A stretch of DNA of 23,907 bases from Ruminococcus sp. UBA5884. Lineage in GTDB: Bacteria; Bacillota; Clostridia; Oscillospirales; Ruminococcaceae. Below the pieces are notes generated by a model that saw only the letters and a list, made by a program, of their open reading frames with translations, was not told where the DNA came from and ran no database searches. The stretch's first letter is position 1. Every line of letters begins with the position of its first letter. Position numbers and translations under genes: made by a program. Below are positions 14,794 to 23,247 of this stretch, one piece after another. The stretch spans positions 9,936 through 33,842 of the forward strand of contig DJFA01000060.1 in the NCBI GenBank assembly GCA_002431975.1, read 5' to 3'.

Positions 14794-16065
14794 ATGGAAA
14801 AGAAAATCATCAGAAATGAAAAAACCGGTGACAGCTATATCTATGTAAAGCACAGCAGCGGACTTGATATACTGATATGCGAAATGGAAGGATTCAGCAC
14901 CGTTGAAGCACTTTTCGGAACAAAATACGGTTCTATAAATACACGCTTCAAAACAGACAATGACAAGGATTATACAGTAGTACCGGAAGGTATCGCTCAT
15001 TTTCTTGAACATAAGCTTTTTGAAAATGAAGACTGTGATGTTTTTGACCTTTATGCGAAAACAGGAGCTTCCGCAAATGCATATACATCATTTGACAAAA
15101 CCTGTTATCTTTTCAGCTGTTCAGATAATTATAAAGAATCACTTGAAATACTGCTTTCATTTGTTCAGTCACCATATTTTACAAAGGAGAGCGTTGACAA
15201 GGAACAGGGAATAATCGGTCAGGAAATCAGAATGTATCAGGATAATCCGTCATGGAAAGTATTTTTCAATCTTCTCGGACTTCTCTATCATAATCACCCT
15301 GTAAAGATAGATATCGCAGGAACTATTGAAAGCATAGCCCAGATAGATGCTGAACTTCTCTATAAATGCTACTATACATTTTATAATCTGCACAATATGG
15401 TTCTTGCAGTTGCAGGAAATGTAAAAGCTGATGAGATACTTGAAATAGCTGACAGACTTCTTAAACCATGCGAAAATCATTCACTTGAAACAGTTTTTGA
15501 AAATGAACCGGCTGACATTGTAAAAAAGGAATGCGTGCAGCATCTGCCTGTAGGAATACCTCTTTTCAATATTGGTATAAAAGCAGCACCTGAAACCGGA
15601 TATGCCTCATTGAAAGCTGAAATGGAGGCAAATATGGTAATGAATATACTTGCTGATACGTCTTCCCCTCTTTATAAACGCATGACAGAGGAAGGTCTTA
15701 TAAATTCAAACTTTTCAACTGAAGTATTCAATGGTGACGGATTTTTTGCAATGATATTCGGAGGAGAATCCCAGAAACCTTATGAGGTTATGGACGAAAT
15801 CATAAAGGAAATAGAAAACGCAAAAGTCAATGGTCTTAACAGAGAATATTTTGAAACTCTCAGAAAAGCAACATATGGTTCAGCCGTGCGTGAATTCAAT
15901 AATGTTCAGGCTGTTGCAAGCTCGATGATAAATTCACGTCTTGCAGGAGTTGATGTATTTGATACATTCAAGATAATATCTGAAATGACATATGAAGATG
16001 TCCAGAGATGTCTTTGTGAACGTTTTGATACAAGCAAAATTGCCATATCAGTAGTTGAAAGCTGA
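14794..16065 (+). CDS. yfmH: M16-family zinc peptidase YfmH
   Basis: This 423-residue protein is the likely catalytic partner of YfmF. It has the inverted zinc motif HFLEH (69-73 from the chosen start), preceded by PEGIA, and a downstream EQGIIGQEIRMYQDNP containing the third zinc ligand Glu. The second lobe includes SSPLYKRMTEEGLI. Family knowledge ties it to EF-P modification in Bacillus; the substrate is not known from sequence. An ATG at 14785 overlaps the yfmF stop codon but sits one base after GAGGAGG (14777-14783). The ATG at 14794 is ten bases away, so I prefer it; the difference is three residues. lgt follows after 16 bases, so transcription is probably shared. Confidence 0.87.
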   Translation: MEKKIIRNEKTGDSYIYVKHSSGLDILICEMEGFSTVEALFGTKYGSINTRFKTDNDKDYTVVPEGIAHFLEHKLFENEDCDVFDLYAKTGASANAYTSFDKTCYLFSCSDNYKESLEILLSFVQSPYFTKESVDKEQGIIGQEIRMYQDNPSWKVFFNLLGLLYHNHPVKIDIAGTIESIAQIDAELLYKCYYTFYNLHNMVLAVAGNVKADEILEIADRLLKPCENHSLETVFENEPADIVKKECVQHLPVGIPLFNIGIKAAPETGYASLKAEMEANMVMNILADTSSPLYKRMTEEGLINSNFSTEVFNGDGFFAMIFGGESQKPYEVMDEIIKEIENAKVNGLNREYFETLRKATYGSAVREFNNVQAVASSMINSRLAGVDVFDTFKIISEMTYEDVQRCLCERFDTSKIAISVVES

Positions 16066-16081
16066 CGGAGGGATATACGAA

Positions 16082-17008
16082 ATGACTGAAGTCGGCACAC
16101 TTGATTATTATGAAATAGTGTTTCCGAAGCTCGGAATAGATATCAATGTAAAAAGTGAAGCATTTTCAATCGGAAACTTCAATATTCAGTGGTATGGAAT
16201 AATTATAACATTCGGACTGATACTTGCTATGATTTTCGGATTTTCCCAGATGAAAAAGTACGGCATTGACAGCGACAGAGCCGTTGATGCTGTAATCGGC
16301 GGAATTATCGGCGGAATTATCGGAGCAAGAGCCTATTATGTAGTAATGGAATGGGATAATTATGCGGGAGATATAAAAGAAATCATCAATATAAGAAACG
16401 GAGGACTTGCAATATACGGCGGAGTTATCGGTTCGGTACTTGTCGGCTGTATAATTGCAAAGATACGAAAGGTAAAAATTCTTCCTCTGCTTGATATTGC
16501 AGGAATGAGTTTTTTAATCGGACAGGGCATAGGCAGATGGGGGAATTTTACCAATCATGAAGCATTCGGATATAATACTGATTCAGTTTTCGGAATGTCA
16601 AGCGGTAAAATACAGGAGAGAATATCTCTTATGAATAACCCGTCATTATCGCCTGATTATCCGGTTCATCCATGTTTTTTATATGAATCATTCTTTTGTC
16701 TTTTAGGGTTTGCAGTGCTGTATCTGATTTCAAAGCACAGGAAATATGACGGACAGATGTTTTTGATGTATCTCGGCTGGTACGGACTTGAAAGATTTTT
16801 TATAGAGGGACTGCGTACAGACAGCCTTATGATAGGAAATATAAGAGTATCTCAGGCACTTGCACTCATATGTTTCATAGCATCTGTAATAATACTTATT
16901 ATTGCAGGAAGCAAGGTAAAGAGAATGAATGGTGAATATGTATTCTATAAGGATACAGAGGAATCAAAACAGCTGCTTGCAGAAAGCAGTGAAAAGAAAA
17001 AGAAATAG
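16082..17008 (+). CDS. lgt: Prolipoprotein diacylglyceryl transferase
   Basis: Lgt moves a diacylglyceryl group from phosphatidylglycerol onto the lipobox cysteine of prolipoproteins in the membrane, the first step of lipoprotein maturation. The 308-residue protein has about seven hydrophobic segments. The signature GRWGNFTNHEAFG is at 151-163, GGIIGARAYYV near 77-87, GGLAIYGGVIG near 108-117, HPCFLYES near 196-203 and the C-terminal ERFFIEGLRTDSL near 237-249. It is slightly longer than E. coli Lgt, with a lysine-rich tail. The frame extends nine codons upstream, but GGAGG at 16067-16071 fits the ATG at 16082. It is the last gene of the yfmF-yfmH-lgt operon. The lipoprotein encoded at 23234 onward would be a substrate. 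Confidence 0.96.
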   Translation: MTEVGTLDYYEIVFPKLGIDINVKSEAFSIGNFNIQWYGIIITFGLILAMIFGFSQMKKYGIDSDRAVDAVIGGIIGGIIGARAYYVVMEWDNYAGDIKEIINIRNGGLAIYGGVIGSVLVGCIIAKIRKVKILPLLDIAGMSFLIGQGIGRWGNFTNHEAFGYNTDSVFGMSSGKIQERISLMNNPSLSPDYPVHPCFLYESFFCLLGFAVLYLISKHRKYDGQMFLMYLGWYGLERFFIEGLRTDSLMIGNIRVSQALALICFIASVIILIIAGSKVKRMNGEYVFYKDTEESKQLLAESSEKKKK

Positions 17009-17011
17009 AAA

Positions 17012-17050
17012 AAACAGCTCAGATTTTTATGAAAGTCTGGGCTGTTTTTA
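17012..17050. terminator. Bidirectional terminator between lgt and folD
   Basis: AAACAGCTCAGATTTT pairs with AAAGTCTGGGCTGTTT through a short loop, with wobble pairs. It is followed by T-runs on both strands (GTTTTTATT on plus, GTTTTTTC on minus), so it can end both convergent transcripts. Confidence 0.85.
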
Positions 17051-17077
17051 TTATACTATAAATTCAGCAGTTTGCCA

Positions 17078-17932
17078 TTAAAGCAATCCATTTTTAGCTT
17101 TTGCGGCTGTAAGAGTATTTTTCATAAGCATAGCAATAGTCATAGGGCCTACTCCGCCCGGAACAGGAGTAATAAATGCAGCTTTCTTTTCAGCCTCTTC
17201 AAAATTCACATCTCCGCAGAGTTTGCCGTTTTCGAGTCTGTTCATGCCTACATCAATTACAACCGCACCTTCTTTAATCATATCGCCTGTAACAAAGTTT
17301 GCTTTTCCGACAGCTGCAACGAGTATGTCAGCATTTCTGCATATTTCAGCGAGATTTTTTGTTTTTGAATGACATATAGTAACAGTTCCGCTTCTGTGGA
17401 GGAGCAGCATAGCCATAGGTTTTCCGACAATATTGCTTCTGCCGATAACAACGCATGATTTTCCGCATACATCAACGCCGGTGCTGTCGATAAGCTCCAT
17501 AACTCCGGCAGGAGTGCAAGGCAGGAATGCGAAATCACCAATCATTATTTTTCCGACATTGAAAGGATGGAAAGCATCAACGTCCTTATCAGGTGAAATA
17601 GCATTTATAACTGCATTTTCATCAATATGTGAAGGGAGCGGAAGCTGTACAAGTATACCGTTTACCTTTTCGTCATTATTAAGCACATCAACAAGGTCAA
17701 GGAGTTCCTGCTGAGTAGTTTCTTCAGGGAGAGCATATTCATATGAGCTGAAACCGACTTCCTCACAGGCTTTTTTCTTTGAATTTACATAAACTCTTGA
17801 AGCCGGATTATTTCCGACAATAACTACTGCAAGACCGATTTTAATACCTTTTTCCGCAAGTATTTCAGCTTCTTTGCGGACATCTTCCTTTACTTTAGCT
17901 GAAACGATTTTACCGCTTATAATTTCTGCCAT
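17078..17932 (-). CDS. folD: Methylenetetrahydrofolate dehydrogenase/cyclohydrolase
   Basis: FolD interconverts 5,10-methylene-, methenyl- and 10-formyl-tetrahydrofolate with NADP+, feeding one-carbon units to purines and formyl-Met-tRNA. The 284-residue cytoplasmic protein shows Y48 and catalytic K52 in YVNSKKKACEEVGF, QLPLPSHI near 96-103, PDKDVDAFHPFNVGK at 114-128, PCTPAGVMELI at 138-148, the nucleotide-binding GRSNIVGKP at 164-172 and PVPGGVGPMT at 256-265. All are family signatures and the length is standard. The ATG at 17932 follows GGAGG with about ten bases of spacing. It is a single-gene unit with a consensus promoter, convergent with lgt. Confidence 0.97.
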   Translation of the reverse strand: MAEIISGKIVSAKVKEDVRKEAEILAEKGIKIGLAVVIVGNNPASRVYVNSKKKACEEVGFSSYEYALPEETTQQELLDLVDVLNNDEKVNGILVQLPLPSHIDENAVINAISPDKDVDAFHPFNVGKIMIGDFAFLPCTPAGVMELIDSTGVDVCGKSCVVIGRSNIVGKPMAMLLLHRSGTVTICHSKTKNLAEICRNADILVAAVGKANFVTGDMIKEGAVVIDVGMNRLENGKLCGDVNFEEAEKKAAFITPVPGGVGPMTIAMLMKNTLTAAKAKNGLL

Positions 17933-17994
17933 AAATAAAAATCCTCCAAAATTTTTTCATATTATGTACAGGCAAAAGCCTGATATCAATAATT

Positions 17995-18023
17995 ATTATA
18001 TATTACTGTACAGTTTTTGTCAA
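17995..18023 (-). promoter_or_regulatory. Consensus promoter of folD
   Basis: On the minus strand TTGACA (18018-18023), a 17-base spacer and TATAAT (17995-18000) form a perfect sigma-A-type promoter 62 bases upstream of the folD ATG. The short leader contains one small hairpin (CAGGC-TTTT-GCCTG, 17970-17983) without a T-run. Confidence 0.85.
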
Positions 18024-18071
18024 TGAGAACGTCAGAAATTATTACAAACTTATTAAAAAAATATAATTATA

Positions 18072-18101
18072 TTGACAAAGTATTATTATATGGTTTATAA
18101 T
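18072..18101 (+). promoter_or_regulatory. Promoter of the permease-HlyD operon
   Basis: TTGACA (18072-18077), an 18-base spacer and TATAAT (18096-18101) read toward the operon starting at 18370. The resulting leader would be about 260 bases and includes the whole MITE-like repeat at 18143-18283. A second promoter nearer the gene is not excluded; the AT-rich stretch near 18325-18340 contains TATATA but no clear -35. Confidence 0.65.
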
Positions 18102-18142
18102 ACAGCTGTAATACATTATATAGTACACTTATAACATTAAAA

Positions 18143-18283
18143 AACGCAAATTCGATGGTTATTATTTGTAGGGGCGAACTGTGTTCGCCCGCCAGAGTTA
18201 CAGCATACCTCAACGGGCGAACTACAGAATAAACGAAAAATTCCTTGTTTTCAATCATAAAATTTTATCCTCGAATTGGCGTT
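18143..18283. repeat. MITE-like repeat with terminal inverted repeats, in the leader of the permease operon
   Basis: This 141-base element is bounded by AACGCAAATTCGA (18143-18155) and TCGAATTGGCGTT (18271-18283), inverted repeats with one mismatch. Inside is the hairpin arm GGGCGAACTGTGTTCGCCC next to TGTAGG, a short spacer, and a right arm reduced to CGGGCGAACTACAG by loss of one hairpin half. Read in reverse it aligns with the 5801-5920 unit through the ATTTTATNATTGAAAA segment and the ATGCTGTAA spacer. Both flanks begin with A-runs, so a target duplication cannot be resolved. No coding sequence is seen. Confidence 0.82.
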
Positions 18284-18369
18284 AAAAATGTTTTTATTAA
18301 AAAAATGAACTTATATGTGCTGTAAAATGTATATATAAAAAGAGATTACATAAGAAAGAAGACTTTGAC

Positions 18370-19242
18370 ATGAAAAATAAAATTATTGAAAAATTCAGAA
18401 ATTCACTTTTTCTGACTCCAAGTCTTGTCGGCGTGCTGATATTTTTCGTAATACCGTTTTTTGTGGTAATATACTATGCACTTATCGACAACCCGACCAA
18501 TCATGAGTTTGTAGGACTTGACAATATACGGAATGTTTTGAATAACGGGGCATTCAGGCTTGCATTCGGCAATACAATGAAATTTTCATTTATCGCCGTA
18601 CCGCTGTCGGTAATATTTGCAATGCTTATGGCAATGCTGCTTGAAAGAGCAATCCCCTGCCGGAGCTTTGTAAGAACTGCATTTCTCTGTCCGCTTATGG
18701 TACCTACAGCATCAGTCGTGCTTATATGGCAGGTAGTTTTCAGCTATAACGGCTCACTGAATGAGCTTATAATGAAATTAGGACTTGACAAAACTGACTG
18801 GCTTAAATCAAAATATGGGATATATGTTGTAATACTGCTGTTCTTATGGAAAAATCTCGGATACAATATGATACTTTTCCTCTCTGCATTCAGTAATATT
18901 CCAAAAGATATAGTTGAAGTAGCAACGCTTGAAGGAGCTTCTGAATTTTATAAATTCATACATATAAAACTGAGATATATTTCTCCGACAATACTTTTTG
19001 TAACAATACTTTCACTTATAAATTCATTCAAGGTATTCCGTGAAGTATATCTGCTTGCAGGAAATTATCCGTACAGCAGTCTTTATATGATACAGCATTT
19101 CATGAACAACACGTTCAGCTCTGCAACGCTTGATTATCAGAAACTCTGTTCAGCGGCAATAATAACAGCTCTTGTGACATCATTTATAATGGCTGTACTT
19201 TTTATAATTGAAAGCATATTCGGAAAGGATGTTGAAGGGTGA
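18370..19242 (+). CDS. Carbohydrate ABC transporter permease (MalF/UgpA type)
   Basis: This 290-residue inner-membrane protein is one half of a type I sugar ABC importer channel. Six hydrophobic segments are visible, the first at about 13-37 (LTPSLVGVLIFFVIPFFVVI). The EAA loop that docks with the ATPase reads EVATLEGASEFYKFIHIKLRYISP (written here in two parts: EVATLEGASEFYKF then IHIKLRYISP, about 182-205). The MalF-type N-terminus lacks the long extra domain of enteric MalF. The ATG at 18370 follows a weak purine-rich AAGAAAGAAGA. It overlaps the second permease by four bases. No ATP-binding subunit is in the window; Firmicutes often share one MsmK-type ATPase among importers. Substrate cannot be told from sequence. 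Confidence 0.92.
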   Translation: MKNKIIEKFRNSLFLTPSLVGVLIFFVIPFFVVIYYALIDNPTNHEFVGLDNIRNVLNNGAFRLAFGNTMKFSFIAVPLSVIFAMLMAMLLERAIPCRSFVRTAFLCPLMVPTASVVLIWQVVFSYNGSLNELIMKLGLDKTDWLKSKYGIYVVILLFLWKNLGYNMILFLSAFSNIPKDIVEVATLEGASEFYKFIHIKLRYISPTILFVTILSLINSFKVFREVYLLAGNYPYSSLYMIQHFMNNTFSSATLDYQKLCSAAIITALVTSFIMAVLFIIESIFGKDVEG

Positions 19243-20144
19243 AAAAAAAGGTTCTTACAGTATTTCTCACGATATATGCATTATTTTCAGCACTTCTGTT
19301 TTTATTTCCGACAGTACTTACAATTGCAAATTCATTCATGTCATCAACGGAGATAACCTCAAACTATGGAATGATATTTCAGAATGCATCATCTGATTCC
19401 TCTGACAGTCAGAACGGCAGCGGAGGAAAAAAATTTATAGCCCAAAAAGTAAATTTAAAGCTTATACCTGACAAGGTGACATTCAGCCAGTATGTAACAT
19501 CACTTTTCAAAAGTCCTGAATATCTGCTGAAATTCTGGAATTCAGTAATCTTAACAGTACCGATAGTAATATTCCAGCTTGCTGTTGCATCAATAGCCTC
19601 ATACAGCTTTTTCAGATTCAGAGGACGGATAAAGGAAATAGTCTTCTTTCTTTACATAGCAATAATGCTTATGCCGTATCAGGTAATGCTTGTACCGAAT
19701 TATCTGGTAGCCGATAAGCTCGGGATTTTAGGAACAAGGCTTTCAATCATACTGCCGGGAATATTTTCGCCGTTCAGCGTATTTCTGCTTACAAAGATAA
19801 TGAGAAGAATACCTGTATCCCTTATTGAGGCGGCAAGGCTTGACGGTGCAGGAGAATGGCAGATATTCACGCAGATATGTATGCCGCTCTGTAAAAATGC
19901 CCTTATATCTGTCGGAATGCTTGTATTTATAGATTACTGGAATATGGTAGAACAGCCGATAATAATGCTTGATGACAGTGAAAAATATCCTCTTTCAGTA
20001 TTTCTTTCTGAAATAAATACCGGTGAAATAGGAATAGCATTTGCTGTTGCTGTAATATATATGATTCCTACAATACTTATGTTTCTTTACGGAGAAGATT
20101 ATCTTGTCGAAGGCATTACATATGCCGGCGGCGTAAAGGGATAA
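19239..20144 (+). CDS. Carbohydrate ABC transporter permease (MalG/UgpE type)
   Basis: This 301-residue membrane protein is the second channel half, paired with the preceding permease. It starts with GTG at 19239, overlapping the previous TGA by four bases, a sign of translational coupling. Six hydrophobic segments are seen, the first about 8-28. The EAA loop EAARLDGAGEWQIFTQICMP (about 206-225) is well conserved. An unusual Ser/Gly-rich insertion (about 50-66, with SSDSSDSQNGSGGKK) sits in the first extracytoplasmic loop, between the usual NSFMSSTEI and LIPDKVTFSQY segments. An HlyD-type adaptor gene follows after 26 bases. Together the pair should form a transporter needing an external ATPase and a solute-binding lipoprotein, perhaps the one starting at 23234. 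Confidence 0.92.
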   Translation: MKKKVLTVFLTIYALFSALLFLFPTVLTIANSFMSSTEITSNYGMIFQNASSDSSDSQNGSGGKKFIAQKVNLKLIPDKVTFSQYVTSLFKSPEYLLKFWNSVILTVPIVIFQLAVASIASYSFFRFRGRIKEIVFFLYIAIMLMPYQVMLVPNYLVADKLGILGTRLSIILPGIFSPFSVFLLTKIMRRIPVSLIEAARLDGAGEWQIFTQICMPLCKNALISVGMLVFIDYWNMVEQPIIMLDDSEKYPLSVFLSEINTGEIGIAFAVAVIYMIPTILMFLYGEDYLVEGITYAGGVKG

Positions 20145-20170
20145 ATATTAAAAATGAGGAGCAGAACAAA

Positions 20171-22096
20171 ATGAGTGAAAAAAGAAAATTTTCAAAAAAA
20201 GATATAATAAAAAATATAGCTATTGTATTTTTGGCTGTAATGCTTGTGCTTACATTTTTCTCAAATACAATAATGAATTTTTCACTTCCGGAAGTAAATG
20301 CACAGTATGTATCTTCAGGAACTATAAATGAAAAAATCCGTGGAACAGGAATAGCTGAAGCAAATAATACATATGAAGTCAATATTTCTGAAACACGAAC
20401 CATAAAAAGCGTAAACATTAAAAGCGGCAGCACAGTAAAAGCCGGTCAGTCGCTTTTCACACTTGAGGATACTGAAAGCGAGGAACTTAAAACGGCTCAG
20501 GACAGCCTTGATACTATGGAGCTTGAATATCAGAAAGCTTTGCTTAATGATGTTCTTCCGGATTATACATCAGATAATCTCTCAATACAGAATGCCCGTG
20601 AAGACCTCCAGAAAGCAATACAGCAGAGAGATTCATTGTCTTCATCAGGAAATTCCGGAATTGATGATATAAAAAACAGAATAACATCTCTCCAGAATGA
20701 AATAAAAACTCTCACATCAAATCAGGAGAATTTACAGGGAGCAGTTACTGCAATAGATTCAGAGGAATATTCATCTGCATATCTTTCATCATATAATGAC
20801 CTTATTTCTGCAAATCTCGCTGTTACATCTGCATCAGATGCTCTTGAAAACGCTAAAAACAATCAGCTCCGCTATGAACCGTCTGAAAATGATACAGGTT
20901 CTGCTGAACTCCAGACATCATATACCGCAAAACAGAGAGAAATTGAACTCTTAAAACTTGAAATTGAACGTCTTAAAGAAGATTTATCATCAAAAGGTGA
21001 TTCAGATACTGAAACTGAAAGACTTATAACAGATAAGGAATACAGCCTTAAATATGCTGAAGAAGACCTTAAAAATCTTGAAAATCAGCTTAATGCCGCT
21101 GTTGACAGAGAATCAAAACTTGCTGACGCTAAAAATGCTGTTTCTGACGCTGAAACAAATCTCAGCAAAGCCAAATCAGACCTCAGAAACAAAGCTTCTG
21201 AAATAAAAAGCAGTATCAGTTCACAGCTTATTTCAGTTGCTGATGATATATCAGACAGAAATTCAAAGCTTGAAGCAGCTCAGGCTGAACTTGAAAACGC
21301 TCAGAACAGCAGTACAGCCGTAATGACCTGGGACGAGGCAAATGAAAATGTAAAATCCGCTCAGCGAGCATTGAATGAACTGCTTGTTGCATTTGCAAAG
21401 ACTCAGAAAGATGATAAGCTTGCAAATGCTTTAGCTGACCTTGATATTGAAGCTCAGGCTGAAAAAATCAAAAAACAGGAGGAAACTGTTGAAAAATTAA
21501 AAAAACAATCATCTGAAACAGATATACTTTCAAAAGTTGACGGAGTTGTAACTCAGATAAACTGCGTTGCAGGTGAAAAAACCTCTGCTGATACGCCTAT
21601 GGCTGTTATTCAGGTAACTGATAAGGGCTATTCAGTATCATTCAGCGTATCAAATGAACTCAGCAAGAAAGTAAAAATCGGTCAGGAGGCTGAAATAACA
21701 AATCTCTATGACGGAAATGCCTCTGCTGTTCTCCAGTCAATAAAGCCTGACCCTGACAATTCAAAACAGAAACTTCTTGTATTTTCAGTTACAGGAGATA
21801 TCTCAGCCAATCAGTCACTCAATATATCAGCCGGCGGAAAAAGTGCAAAATATGATATGGTAGTGCCGAAAAGTGCTGTAAAAGAAGACAAGGACGGAAA
21901 ATTCATTCTTATCGTTCAGGCTAAAAGTTCTCCTCTCGGCAACAGATACAAGGCATATAAGGTAAACGTTGAAGTTCTTGCCTCTGATGATACATCTGCC
22001 GCCGTTTCAGGAAGTATCAGCGGAAATGAATTTGTAATAACTGCTTCGGATACTCCGATTGAATCAGGTATGCAGGTAAGACTTGCGGAAGAATAG
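20171..22096 (+). CDS. HlyD/RND-adaptor-like protein with long coiled coil
   Basis: This 641-residue protein has the build of a periplasmic-adaptor (membrane fusion) protein as found in Gram-positive ABC exporters. A single TM anchor lies at about 12-31. The first half of a biotinyl-lipoyl-like domain follows at about 47-100 (VNIKSGSTVKAGQSLFTLED). An unusually long helical region covers about 100-450, with heptad-like stretches such as REIELLKLEIERLKEDL and AEKIKKQEETVEKLKK. The second lipoyl half is ILSKVDGVVTQINCVAGEK (452-470), and a beta-barrel region completes the fold to the C-terminus. GAGGAG sets the ATG at 20171. Such proteins normally link a MacB-type or ABC export subunit to the envelope, so its place behind sugar-import permeases is odd. 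The next gene encodes a MacB-core-like protein five bases later, a natural partner. Confidence 0.88.
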   Translation: MSEKRKFSKKDIIKNIAIVFLAVMLVLTFFSNTIMNFSLPEVNAQYVSSGTINEKIRGTGIAEANNTYEVNISETRTIKSVNIKSGSTVKAGQSLFTLEDTESEELKTAQDSLDTMELEYQKALLNDVLPDYTSDNLSIQNAREDLQKAIQQRDSLSSSGNSGIDDIKNRITSLQNEIKTLTSNQENLQGAVTAIDSEEYSSAYLSSYNDLISANLAVTSASDALENAKNNQLRYEPSENDTGSAELQTSYTAKQREIELLKLEIERLKEDLSSKGDSDTETERLITDKEYSLKYAEEDLKNLENQLNAAVDRESKLADAKNAVSDAETNLSKAKSDLRNKASEIKSSISSQLISVADDISDRNSKLEAAQAELENAQNSSTAVMTWDEANENVKSAQRALNELLVAFAKTQKDDKLANALADLDIEAQAEKIKKQEETVEKLKKQSSETDILSKVDGVVTQINCVAGEKTSADTPMAVIQVTDKGYSVSFSVSNELSKKVKIGQEAEITNLYDGNASAVLQSIKPDPDNSKQKLLVFSVTGDISANQSLNISAGGKSAKYDMVVPKSAVKEDKDGKFILIVQAKSSPLGNRYKAYKVNVEVLASDDTSAAVSGSISGNEFVITASDTPIESGMQVRLAEE

Positions 22097-22101
22097 AGAT
22101 T

Positions 22102-23247
22102 ATGGCTATGAAAAAGATTAAAATAAAAAAAAGATGGCTGATACCTTCGGTTATAAGTATTGCAATGCTTGCCGCATATCTTGTGCTTACAGTGATTTAT
22201 GACGCTATCGCCGCCTCACTTCCTGACCAGTATTCAGCAAGAAAATGGTCGCCCGACAGCAAACAGTATTCTCAGACTTCATGCTTTATATCCGAAAATT
22301 ATAATTTCAGCACCGATTCAGTATATCAGTTAAGGAGTGCCGTTGATTCAGCTCTTGAACAGGCTTCAATATCAAAAGATGAGAATAATCCTGATTCAAG
22401 ACTCTGGATTGACGCATACAGTGCCGAAACATTTATTGATGTATCATCTGAAAGCTGCAAAATACCAGTAAAGGCAAAGGCTGATTTCTGCGGAGGAGAT
22501 TTCTTTTATTTCCATGATTTCAAATACAAATCAGGATACTGCTTTTCAGAAGATGATATCAACAGCGACAGAGTTGTTATAGATGAAAATCTTTCATGGA
22601 AGCTTTTCGGCTCAACAGATACCGAGGGAATGGAGATTTATATAAACGGAATGACTTTTAAGATTGCCGGAACTGTAGGCATTGATGATGACAAGGTATC
22701 AGAACTTACATACGGTTCAGACTGCCGCATATATCTGCCTTATTCCGCATATGAAAAAATATATGCGTCATCATCATTATCAGCTGATATACAGACAACT
22801 GCTTCCCTGCCGATTACCTGCTATGAAATAATAATGCCGAGTCCTGTTTCAAAATTCGGATACAAGATAATTCAGGAACAGTTTGAAGGTCAGACTGATA
22901 AAATATCAGTCATTGAAAATTCATCAAGATTTTCACTTCGTTCAATGCTTGGCGTAATGAAATCATACGGCACACGTTCAGTAATTACAAATGATATTAC
23001 ATATCCATACTGGGAAAATTCAGCAAGAGTTGTTGAAGATAAGCTTGCCCTGATACTTTTTTTCAGAATACCGCTTATTGCTGTTCCTGTAATATATGTA
23101 CTTGTAATCATTGTAATTCTGTGGATAAAATATTTTCCGACCATCAGGGATTTTAAAAATTTTGCAGACAAACTTATTGATATAAAAAGACAGAAAGTCT
23201 ATTACAAAAAATATCCGGAAAGAAGGAGATTAAATGAAAAACAATAA
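22102..23247 (+). CDS. MacB periplasmic-core-like membrane protein, lacking the full FtsX domain
   Basis: This 381-residue protein has one TM at about 12-34, an extracytoplasmic domain of about 280 residues, and a second TM at about 314-343 followed by a basic cytoplasmic tail. The middle resembles the MacB periplasmic core: GGDFFYFHDFKYKSGYCFSE (131-150), then RVVIDENLSWKLFGS (157-171) and MEIYINGMTFKIAGTVG (177-193). Full MacB-type permeases continue with three C-terminal TMs of the FtsX domain. Here only one is seen and no ATPase domain is attached, so it is a shortened or diverged form. It could still scaffold the HlyD-type adaptor encoded just before it. A start at the third codon (22108) is also possible. 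The lipoprotein gene overlaps its end by 14 bases. Substrate and function are unknown. Confidence 0.7.
   Translation: MAMKKIKIKKRWLIPSVISIAMLAAYLVLTVIYDAIAASLPDQYSARKWSPDSKQYSQTSCFISENYNFSTDSVYQLRSAVDSALEQASISKDENNPDSRLWIDAYSAETFIDVSSESCKIPVKAKADFCGGDFFYFHDFKYKSGYCFSEDDINSDRVVIDENLSWKLFGSTDTEGMEIYINGMTFKIAGTVGIDDDKVSELTYGSDCRIYLPYSAYEKIYASSSLSADIQTTASLPITCYEIIMPSPVSKFGYKIIQEQFEGQTDKISVIENSSRFSLRSMLGVMKSYGTRSVITNDITYPYWENSARVVEDKLALILFFRIPLIAVPVIYVLVIIVILWIKYFPTIRDFKNFADKLIDIKRQKVYYKKYPERRRLNEKQ

Noticed and set aside
17970..17983. Hairpin CAGGC-TTTT-GCCTG as a terminator or riboswitch for folD
   Set aside because: The stem is only five pairs and no T-run follows; too little to support a regulatory RNA.
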